Source: Actinoplanes siamensis
Lineage (GTDB): Bacteria > Actinomycetota > Actinomycetes > Mycobacteriales > Micromonosporaceae
Length of the DNA stretch: 64,000 nt
Direction of reading: 5' to 3'
Assembly: GCF_016862395.1 (NCBI RefSeq)
Contig: NZ_BOMW01000014.1
Location: 1-64,000, forward strand
Shown here in pieces: positions 57,728-64,000 of this stretch (position 1 is the stretch's first letter; the number at the start of each line of letters is the position of its first letter). A model generated the notes under the pieces. The model ran no database searches. It was not told where the DNA came from and was given only the letters and a program-made list of their open reading frames with translations. Position numbers and translations under genes: made by a program.

Positions 57728-60064
57728 TCACTCGTTGTGCAGCACCTGCGCGATGGTCAGCCGCGCCGCCGAGCGGGCCGGCAGCAGCGCGCCGGCCACC
57801 GCGATCGCCACGCCGCTGAGGGCCAGCAGCCCCAGCATCCCCGGATGCCAGACCTGCATCACCTCGGCCGGCAGGCGCATGCTGGCGGCCTCCCCGGCCA
57901 GGGGCACGATGAACCGGTGCGCCAGCATCCCGATCGGGATGCCGAGCAGACCGGCGGCCAACCCGAGCGCGGCCACCGAGGTCACCATCATGGTCAGCAC
58001 CTGCCGCGGGGTCATCCCGATCGACTTCAGCATGCCGAGGTCCCGGCGGCGGTCGAGGGCGTTGAGCGCCACCGTGTTCAGCACACCGAGCGCGGTCACC
58101 GCGGCGAGCAGGATCGACAGCACCGTGGAGAAGCCGGTCACGATCGTCGCGAACTCATCGCCGCCGGTGTTGTTCCAGGCGTACAGCCCCGGGTCGGCGG
58201 TCCGCACCGCGCCGGCGTAGCCGTCCAGGCTCGTCCCGTCGGTCACCTGCACCTGGTAGAAGAAGTCGGCCGGCGCGAGCTTGCGGTCGGGGTCGAGCCG
58301 GGCCAGCGCCGCCCGCTCGGCGAACAGGCCCTCGGGGCCGGGCACCCCCCGCACCGTCTCACCGACCAGGGTGAAGGTGCTGCGCCCGCCGCCGAGCTCG
58401 ATGGTGATCCGGTCGCCGAGCCGGAAACCGCGCCTGTTCATCAGTTGGGTGGGCGCGACGATCTCGTCCGGCCCGGTCATCCAGCGCCCGTCCAGGAGCT
58501 GAGCCTCGTAGCCCAGCGCCGCCACATCACCACGACCGAAATTGATCATGATGGGCTCGCTCATCCCGGCTACCGACGCCTCGTGGGTGTAGAACACCCC
58601 GATCCGGGCCGTGCCGGGCAGCCCGCGCAGCAGCGCCTCGACCTCCGTGTCGGTGCGGGTGCTGGACACGCCGAGGGCGGGGGGCTGGGGCCGCACCCCG
58701 ATCTGGCCGCCGGACCGGTCACCGATCTCGGCGACCCGCACGACGGAGCCGGACAGGCCGCCGGCGAAGGTGACCGTCGTGACCCCGAGCAGCAACGTGG
58801 CCAGGGTCAGCGCGGTCCGGCCGGGCCGGGCGAACGGCAGCCCGAGGCCGAGGCCGACCGCCCGCGGCAGCCGGGTGCCGCTCAGGGCACGCTGGACGCG
58901 CAGGCCGCGGCTCCGGCGCTGGGTGCTGCCGGCGGAGATGGCCTCGGCCGCGGAGAGCCTGTGGGCGCGACGCGCGGGCAGCAGCGCCGCCAGTACGACG
59001 ATCAGCGGCACACCGATCAGCCCGGCCGCCCACACCCACGGCCGGGCCCCGGCGTCCTGCCCGAACCCGAGCCCGCGGAACGTGTCGCTGAGCATCGGCT
59101 GCGCCGCGAACGCCCCGAGCACCGTGCCCGGCACCGCGCCGGCCACCGCGGGCACGGTGACCATGGTCAGGTAGACCGCCACGACCTGGCCGGGGGAGAA
59201 CCCGATCGCCTTGAGCACGCCGATGTGCCGGATGCCGGAGACCACCGCCCCGCTCACCACGTTACCCACGATGATCATCGCGACCAGCAGGCCGAGCACG
59301 CCGAAAGTGCTCAGGAACGGCAGGTAGGTGCCGGGTTCGGCGGCGGCCTTCTCCTTGAGCGTCAGGTACTGCTGGGCGGCGACGAGCGCGCCGCCGGGGA
59401 GCCCCGTGGTCACCCCGGACAGCCGCGCCGTCACCGCCTCCCGCGTCGTCACGTCGCCGGTGAACCGGTACAGCATCTGGGTGGCGGTCGGGTGCAGCGC
59501 GGCGATCTGCGCCGGGGCCACCCACGCGTCGGCCGAGCCGCTGATGCTGAACGCCCATCCGACGACCCGCAGCGTCACGCCGTTCACGGTCAGCGTCGTG
59601 GTGCGGCTCTGCGGGCCGGAGTCGAAGTCGGCCACGTGCGGCTCGGAGGCGAGCACGACCTCGCCCGCGGCGGTGGCCCACCGCCCCCGCCAGAGGTCCA
59701 GCCGGTCGACGGCGCCGCCCGGGTCGGCGCGTCCCACCACGGTGAGCGGGCGGCCCGCCAGGAAGATGTCGCCGGGGTTCTCGGCTTCGACCACGACCTG
59801 CGGGAACGGCCCGCTCATCCCGGACACCCCGGTGGTCGCGCCGGTCAGCTGCGCGTCGGTGACCCGGACCGGATCGTACGCCGCGACCGCGTGCGCCCCC
59901 TGCTGGGCCGCGAAGGCCCGGTCGAACGGCGCGGAGGCGGCGTCCAGCAGCGCCAGCGAGACCACCCCGGTGGCCGTGCAGAAGAGCGCCACCAGCGCGA
60001 TCACGGCCGTCTGCACCTTGCGCCGGCGGACCGCGGCCCGCGCGGCGCGCCACACCGCTCTCAC
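57728..60064 (-). CDS. ABC transporter permease (MacB/FtsX-type, two-FtsX-domain)
   Basis: The protein (778 aa) starts at a GTG overlapping the ATPase stop. An N-terminal membrane helix (about 18-42) precedes a large extracytoplasmic domain. A first FtsX core (about 245-400, GVLKAIGFSPGQVVAVYLTMV) and a repeat of helix, periplasmic domain and FtsX core follow (LGMLKSIGMTPRQVLTMMV near residue 680). This two-times-four-helix design is the MacB/LolCDE-like permease of mechanotransmission exporters. It may export an antibiotic or lipid. Co-translated with the ATPase. Confidence 0.93.
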   Translation of the reverse strand: MRAVWRAARAAVRRRKVQTAVIALVALFCTATGVVSLALLDAASAPFDRAFAAQQGAHAVAAYDPVRVTDAQLTGATTGVSGMSGPFPQVVVEAENPGDIFLAGRPLTVVGRADPGGAVDRLDLWRGRWATAAGEVVLASEPHVADFDSGPQSRTTTLTVNGVTLRVVGWAFSISGSADAWVAPAQIAALHPTATQMLYRFTGDVTTREAVTARLSGVTTGLPGGALVAAQQYLTLKEKAAAEPGTYLPFLSTFGVLGLLVAMIIVGNVVSGAVVSGIRHIGVLKAIGFSPGQVVAVYLTMVTVPAVAGAVPGTVLGAFAAQPMLSDTFRGLGFGQDAGARPWVWAAGLIGVPLIVVLAALLPARRAHRLSAAEAISAGSTQRRSRGLRVQRALSGTRLPRAVGLGLGLPFARPGRTALTLATLLLGVTTVTFAGGLSGSVVRVAEIGDRSGGQIGVRPQPPALGVSSTRTDTEVEALLRGLPGTARIGVFYTHEASVAGMSEPIMINFGRGDVAALGYEAQLLDGRWMTGPDEIVAPTQLMNRRGFRLGDRITIELGGGRSTFTLVGETVRGVPGPEGLFAERAALARLDPDRKLAPADFFYQVQVTDGTSLDGYAGAVRTADPGLYAWNNTGGDEFATIVTGFSTVLSILLAAVTALGVLNTVALNALDRRRDLGMLKSIGMTPRQVLTMMVTSVAALGLAAGLLGIPIGMLAHRFIVPLAGEAASMRLPAEVMQVWHPGMLGLLALSGVAIAVAGALLPARSAARLTIAQVLHNE

Positions 60065-60750
60065 AGCCGCTCCAGCGTGGACTCGCGGGCGACCCGGCCG
60101 TCGCTCATCTCGATCAGCCGGCTCGCGCACCGGTGTGCCAGCCGCTCGTCGTGCGTGACGATCAGCAGCGTCTGGCCGATCTGGTTGAGGTCCAGCAGCA
60201 GGTCCATCACCTGCTCGCCGGCCCGCGAGTCGAGCGCGCCGGTGGGCTCGTCGGCCAGCAGCAGCGCCGGCCGGTTGATCAGCGCCCGGGCCACCGCGAC
60301 GCGCTGCCGCTCACCGCCGCTGAGCGCGGCCGGGTAGACGTTGCGCCGGTCCGCGATGCCGAGCTCGTCGAGCAGTTCCAGCGCACGCCTGCGGGCCGGG
60401 CCGGGCTTGCTGCCGGTCAGCTGCGCGGCCAGGGCCACGTTGTCCAGTGCGGGCAGGTCGTCCAGCAGGTTGAAGAACTGGAAGATCATGCCCAGGTGGT
60501 GGCGGCGGAACAAGGCCAGCCGCGTCTCGCTCATCTCGTCGACGCGCTCGCCGTGCACCTCGACGGTGCCCCCGGTCGGCCGGTCCAGCCCGGCGATCAT
60601 GTTGAGCAGCGTGGACTTCCCGCACCCGGAGGGGCCCATCACGGCCACCGCCTCACCGGGGCGGATCTCCAGGGACACGTCGTCCAGCGCGACGGTCTCC
60701 CCGTACTCCTTGCGCACGCCGCCGAGGCGCACGATGGTCTCCCTCGTCAT
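60061..60750 (-). CDS. ABC transporter ATP-binding protein (MacB/LolD-type)
   Basis: The protein (229 aa) has Walker A GPSGCGKST (about 43-51), Q-loop MIFQFFNLLDDLPAL, signature LSGGERQRVAVARAL, Walker B LLLADEPTGALD and the switch His in IVTHDE. It pairs with the following FtsX-type permease (GTGA overlap). The ATG at 60750 is the only start that fits domain length. Its promoter faces the histidine kinase gene 138 bases away, suggesting control by that two-component system. Confidence 0.95.
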   Translation of the reverse strand: MTRETIVRLGGVRKEYGETVALDDVSLEIRPGEAVAVMGPSGCGKSTLLNMIAGLDRPTGGTVEVHGERVDEMSETRLALFRRHHLGMIFQFFNLLDDLPALDNVALAAQLTGSKPGPARRRALELLDELGIADRRNVYPAALSGGERQRVAVARALINRPALLLADEPTGALDSRAGEQVMDLLLDLNQIGQTLLIVTHDERLAHRCASRLIEMSDGRVARESTLERL

Positions 60751-60888
60751 GGCCGGAACGCTACGGAGCCCGCCCGCCGTCGGCATCGGACCGTGGTCTG
60801 ACATCCTCTCGCCGTAGTCCTGGGGATGTATGCCGGCTACGTGCCGGGGATGATGTGCCGGGCGCCCCGGTCTGCCAAGGTGTCATCC

Positions 60889-61848
60889 GTGGGATCGATG
60901 TGGCTGCCGGGTGCGCTGGCGGTGGCCGGCCTGGCCGCCGTCGTGCCGTGGATCGCGCTGGTCCGCGCCCGCCGCGCGCATGTCCGGGCCCTGGGGGAGC
61001 GCGGCTGGCTGCTGGAGCGCGAGCGGGAGAGCGCCGCGCAGGCCGCCGTCGGTGAGGAGCGCGCCCGGATCGCCCGCGAGCTGCACGACATCGTCAGCCA
61101 CAACGTGAGCGTGATGATCGTGCAAACCGCGGCCGCGCGCGAGGTGCTGACCGCACGGCCGGAGACGGCGCACGCCGCGCTGGCCGAGGTGGAGAAGGCC
61201 GGGCGGACCACCATGACCGAGCTGCGGCACCTGCTGGGCCTGCTGGCGCCGGACGCGCACGGGTCCGACGCCGAGCTGACCCCGCAGCCCACCCTGCGCG
61301 GCCTCGGCTCGCTCGTCGACCGGGTCGCGTTCGCCGGGTTGCCGGTCGAGGTGCGGGTCTCCGGCGAGGTCCGCCCCCTGCCGTCCGGCATCGACGTGAC
61401 GGCGTATCGCATCGTCCAGGAAGCGCTCACCAACGCGCTGCGGCACGGCGCCGGCGGCAAGGCCGAGGTGACCATCCGGTATGCCGAGCGCGCGCTGCGC
61501 GTCGAGGTGCTGACCACCGGCCCGAGCGTGCTGACCGGCAGTCCCGGGCCGCCGGGCGGGACCGCGGCCAGCAGCTCCGGACGGTCGGCTGAGGGCGCGG
61601 CCGGCAGTTCCGGGCCGCCGGCCGGCACCCCTGGGCGGTCGGCCGGGGGCGCGGCCGGCAGTTCCGGGCCGCCGGCCAGAGGTCCGGCCGGCAGTTCCGA
61701 GCCGCCGGCCGAGAGCGCGGACGGCGCCGGTCGCGGTCTGCTGGGCCTGCGGCAGCGCGTCGCGGTGTACGGCGGCGACCTGGACGCCCGCCGCCGGCTG
61801 GGCGGGGGTTTCCGCGTCCGGGCGCGCATCCCGGTGGAGGGACCATGA
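60889..61848 (+). CDS. Sensor histidine kinase (HisKA_3 type) with repeat insertion
   Basis: The protein is 319 aa from a GTG with AAGG 8 bases upstream; GTG 60880 and ATG 60898 also fit. There is only one membrane helix (about 4-24) instead of the usual four to six, so sensing must occur near the membrane. The dimerisation/phospho-acceptor motif is RIARELHDIVSHNVSVMIVQ (His within ELHD). The N-box is IVQEALTNALRHG, and the G-box GRGLLGLRQRVAVYGG with GGGFRVRARIP follows after an unusual Ser/Gly/Pro repeat of about 50 residues. Its stop overlaps the first of six downstream start codons. Confidence 0.9.
   Translation: MGSMWLPGALAVAGLAAVVPWIALVRARRAHVRALGERGWLLERERESAAQAAVGEERARIARELHDIVSHNVSVMIVQTAAAREVLTARPETAHAALAEVEKAGRTTMTELRHLLGLLAPDAHGSDAELTPQPTLRGLGSLVDRVAFAGLPVEVRVSGEVRPLPSGIDVTAYRIVQEALTNALRHGAGGKAEVTIRYAERALRVEVLTTGPSVLTGSPGPPGGTAASSSGRSAEGAAGSSGPPAGTPGRSAGGAAGSSGPPARGPAGSSEPPAESADGAGRGLLGLRQRVAVYGGDLDARRRLGGGFRVRARIPVEGP
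61593..61710. repeat. Repeat insertion within the histidine kinase ATPase domain
   Basis: GGCGCGGCCGGCAGTTCCGG begins two identical 31-base copies at 61593-61623 and 61647-61677, 54 bases apart. A third imperfect copy (61681-61710) follows. All stay in frame and encode AAGSSGPPA-type units between the N- and G-boxes. Confidence 0.75.
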
Positions 61849-62059
61849 CACCGCGGACCTCACCCGTGCCTCCCGGTGGAGTTGCCATGACACCGCGGAC
61901 CTCACCCCTGCCTCCCGGTGGAGGGGCCATGACACCACCGGCTCCAAGGGCGCATCCCGGTGGAGCGACCATGGCGTCAGCCCGTCCGGAGGCGCACCGA
62001 AGTGGAGAGGCCGTGACATCACCGCGTCCCCAGGCGCAACCAGGTGGCGGGGCCATGAC
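61827..62059 (+). repeat. Six 42-bp in-frame copies of a ribosome-binding site plus start codon
   Basis: Start codons at 61845, 61887, 61929, 61971, 62013 (GTG) and 62055 are spaced exactly 42 bases apart in one frame, each preceded by GGTGGAG-like or GGTGGCG sequence. The encoded 14-residue units look like MTPRTSPVPPGGVA, then diverge by point changes. The first unit overlaps the kinase's last codons, which appear to be the source. Confidence 0.9.
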
Positions 62060-62705
62060 GGCGCCCCGGGTCCTGATCGTCGACGACCAGGAGCTGATCC
62101 GAGCCGGATTCCGGCTGATCCTGACCGCCCGCGGCGTCGACGTGGCCGGCGAGGCCGGCGACGGCGCGGAGGCGGTCGACGCGGAACGCCGGCTGCGGCC
62201 CGACGTCGTGCTGATGGACATCCGGATGCCGGTCATGGACGGCATCGAGGCGACCCGGCGGATCCTGGCCCGCGACCCGAAGTGCCGGATCCTCATGCTC
62301 ACCACGTTCGACCTCGACCGGTATGTGTACTCCGCGCTCGCGCTGGGCGCCAGCGGCTTTCTGCTCAAGGACGTCACCGCGGACCACCTGGCCAACGCGG
62401 TGCGCCTGGTCGGCACCGGCGACGCGCTGCTCGCGCCGTCGATCACCCGGCGGCTGGTGCAGCGGTTCGCCGGCGAGCGGCCCACCGTCCACCGCGATCT
62501 GGCGCCGCTGACGCCGCGCGAGCGGGAGGTCCTGACCCTGCTCGGGCGCGGCCTGTCCAACACCGAGCTGGCCGGGGCGCTGACCTTGAGCGAGGCGACC
62601 GTGAAGACGCACGTGGCCCGGATCTTCGCCAAGCTGGAGCTGCGCGACCGCGCCCAGGCGGTCGTCCTGGCCTACGAGACCGGCCTGATCACGCCGGGCG
62701 GGTGA
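62055..62705 (+). CDS. LuxR/NarL-family response regulator
   Basis: The protein is 216 aa from ATG 62055, the start that gives the canonical MTAPRVLIVDDQELIRAG. Five in-frame upstream starts would extend it by 14-70 low-complexity residues (up to 61845). The receiver domain has Asp10/Asp11, phospho-acceptor Asp55 in VLMDIRMP, and the switch Lys in GFLLKDV. The C-terminal GerE helix-turn-helix has LTPREREVLTLLGRGLSNTE and VKTHVARIFAKLELRDR. It is co-transcribed with the kinase and probably regulates the divergent ABC transporter. Confidence 0.93.
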   Translation: MTAPRVLIVDDQELIRAGFRLILTARGVDVAGEAGDGAEAVDAERRLRPDVVLMDIRMPVMDGIEATRRILARDPKCRILMLTTFDLDRYVYSALALGASGFLLKDVTADHLANAVRLVGTGDALLAPSITRRLVQRFAGERPTVHRDLAPLTPREREVLTLLGRGLSNTELAGALTLSEATVKTHVARIFAKLELRDRAQAVVLAYETGLITPGG

Positions 62706-62751
62706 GGCGTACGGGGTGTCCCCGGGATTGAACGACCGTTAAGCTCAGGGG

Positions 62752-63891
62752 GTGACCGTGGATCGACTGCTTCCCACCCCTGAGGCACACGACCTGCTCG
62801 ACCTCACCCGTGAGCTCGCCACCCGTGAGCTGGCCGGCAAGGTCGACGACTACGAGGCGCGCGGCGAGTTCCCGCGAGAAGTCCTGCGTACGGTAGGGCG
62901 CGCCGGCCTGCTCGGGTTGCCGTATGCGGAAAGCGACGGCGGCGCCGGACAGCCGTACGAAATCTATCTGCAGGTCTTGGAGATCCTCGCCGGAACCTGG
63001 CTCGGGATCGCCGAGGCCGTCAGCGTGCACACCCTGTCCTGTTTCCCGGTCGCCGCCTACGGCAGCGAACGGCAGCGCAAAGCGCTGCCGGAGATGCTCG
63101 GCGGCGAGCTCCTCGGCGCCTACTGCCTCTCGGAGCCGGCGGGCGGCTCGGACGCGGCGAACCTGACCACCCGCGCGGTGCCGGACGGCGAGAACTGGCT
63201 GGTCAACGGCACGAAAGCGTGGATCACGCACGGCGGCGTGGCCGATTTCTACAACATCTTCGTCCGCACCGGCGGGCCCGGCGCGAAGGGTGTCTCCTGT
63301 CTGATCGCGGACGCGAACACGCCAGGTCTGCTGCCGCAGGCGCGCGAGCGGCTGATGGGCCTGCGGTCCTCCGCGCCGGCGCAGATCGTGCTGGACAACG
63401 CGCGCATCCCGCACGATCGCCTGGTGGGGGCGGAGGGCGAGGGCTTCGCCATCGCCATGCGGGCGCTCGATGCGGGGCGTCTCGGGATCGCCGCCTGCGC
63501 GGTCGGCCTGGCCCAGGCCGCGACCGACTACGCCGTCGCGTACGCCCGGGAGCGTGCCCAGTTCGGCCAACCCATCGGGCGATTCCAGGGCGTCGGCTTC
63601 ATGCTCGCCGACATGGCCACCCAGGTTTCCGCGGCGCGGGCGCTGCTGCTGGCGGCGGCCCGGCTCAAGGACGCCGGCCGGCCGTTCTCGATCGAGGCGG
63701 CCAAGGCCAAATTGTTCGCCACCGATGTCGCGATGCGCGTGACCACGGACGCCGTGCAGGTGCTCGGCGGTTACGGATATGTCGCCGACCACCCGGTCGA
63801 GCGCTGGTTCCGCGAGGCGAAGGTGCTGCAGATCGTCGAGGGCACCAATCAGATCCAGCGGATGGTGATCGCCCGCTCGCTGACCGGCTGA
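62752..63891 (+). CDS. Acyl-CoA dehydrogenase
   Basis: The protein (379 aa) starts at GTG 62752 (GTG 62758 is an alternative). It has the canonical acyl-CoA dehydrogenase segments: AYCLSEPAGGSDAANLTT (FAD and substrate binding), WITHGGVADFYNIF, RIPHDRLVGAEGEGF, VAYARERAQFGQPIGRFQ and QVLGGYGYVADHPVERWFREAK. The catalytic Glu is expected in the final IVEGTNQIQRMVIARSL. It oxidises acyl-CoA to enoyl-CoA in fatty or branched-chain acid breakdown. An Lrp/AsnC gene follows after 34 bases and may regulate it. Confidence 0.95.
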   Translation: MTVDRLLPTPEAHDLLDLTRELATRELAGKVDDYEARGEFPREVLRTVGRAGLLGLPYAESDGGAGQPYEIYLQVLEILAGTWLGIAEAVSVHTLSCFPVAAYGSERQRKALPEMLGGELLGAYCLSEPAGGSDAANLTTRAVPDGENWLVNGTKAWITHGGVADFYNIFVRTGGPGAKGVSCLIADANTPGLLPQARERLMGLRSSAPAQIVLDNARIPHDRLVGAEGEGFAIAMRALDAGRLGIAACAVGLAQAATDYAVAYARERAQFGQPIGRFQGVGFMLADMATQVSAARALLLAAARLKDAGRPFSIEAAKAKLFATDVAMRVTTDAVQVLGGYGYVADHPVERWFREAKVLQIVEGTNQIQRMVIARSLTG

Positions 63892-63925
63892 CGCCGCGAG
63901 CCCGTCTGGTCGTTAGTCTTACCGC

Positions 63926-64000
63926 GTGGAAGAGATCGACCGGGCTATCGTGACGGCCCTCACTGTGGACGGCCGGTTGTCCTACACCGACCTGGCGGAG
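63926..64000 (+). CDS. Lrp/AsnC-family regulator, cut by window end
   Basis: Only 25 codons are visible from a GTG: VEEIDRAIVTALTVDGRLSY then TDLAE. This matches the first helices of an AsnC-type helix-turn-helix (D-x-x-I-L/V-x-x-L near the start, DGRLSYTDLA). The ligand-binding RAM domain lies outside. Placed just downstream of the acyl-CoA dehydrogenase, it probably responds to amino acids or their catabolites. The assignment is tentative because of the truncation. Confidence 0.7.
   Translation, partial: MEEIDRAIVTALTVDGRLSYTDLAE

Overview
The window is GC-rich throughout, with many GTG starts and stop/start overlaps (ATGA, GTGA). It carries actinobacterial hallmark families: an orphan DUF397 gene, an ANTAR-domain protein, a DUF4012 protein, SfnB-like and YsnF/PRC-barrel proteins, and several GGDEF/EAL proteins. 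A filamentous actinomycete of the Micromonosporaceae (Actinoplanes-like) is the best guess. This is inferred from gene content; no rRNA or other taxonomic marker is present. I see no tRNA, rRNA, CRISPR array, transposase or phage gene.

Layout. 1-7.3 kb: mixed housekeeping and signalling (a GGDEF-EAL enzyme cut by the window edge, a secreted/anchored protein, 6-phosphogluconate dehydrogenase gnd, an orphan MazF/PemK-like toxin, an ANTAR-PAS-SpoIIE phosphatase, a GNAT enzyme and a Nudix hydrolase). 7.4-11.1 kb: a tight five-gene minus-strand operon with a Ycf46-like AAA+ ATPase, a DUF1257 (Ycf35-like) protein, a DUF2997-like small protein, a membrane/helix-hairpin-helix protein and a NrdG-like CxxxCxxC Fe-S protein. 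This is the strongest candidate for an uncharacterised system. 11.3-16.2 kb: a lipoprotein, an erythromycin-esterase-family enzyme, a secreted lipase and an MFS exporter.

16.3-30.9 kb: an exopolysaccharide/surface-glycan locus. CapE, CapF and CapG homologues predict UDP-N-acetyl-L-fucosamine synthesis. Two glycosyltransferases, a MurJ/MviN-type flippase, an O-antigen-polymerase-like protein, a PglD-like acyltransferase, a low-molecular-weight protein tyrosine phosphatase, a tyrosine autokinase (Wzc-like), a short CapD-like dehydratase, a DUF4012 protein and an LPxTG-like surface protein complete it. No priming glycosyltransferase is visible inside the window.

30.9-49 kb: single genes and small operons: glgX, DUF1810, DUF397, DUF72, a MerR regulator coupled to a secreted lytic-transglycosylase-like protein, YjbR, cutA, phoD coupled to a discoidin-like protein, a CPBP protease, a GH16 glucanase with two discoidin domains, an acetyltransferase plus TetR regulator with a clear operator-like palindrome, cutC, a diguanylate cyclase, an SfnB-like flavoprotein and a GNAT enzyme. 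49-54 kb: a large GGDEF-EAL protein beside a patch of decayed genes (acid phosphatase remnant, MFS fragment, beta-propeller fragment). 54-64 kb: PRC-barrel/YsnF stress proteins, a 19-bp tandem repeat, a 5'-3' exonuclease, an ABC exporter (permease and ATPase) divergent from a two-component system whose response-regulator start site has been amplified as exact 42-bp in-frame units, an acyl-CoA dehydrogenase, and the start of an Lrp/AsnC regulator cut by the window end.
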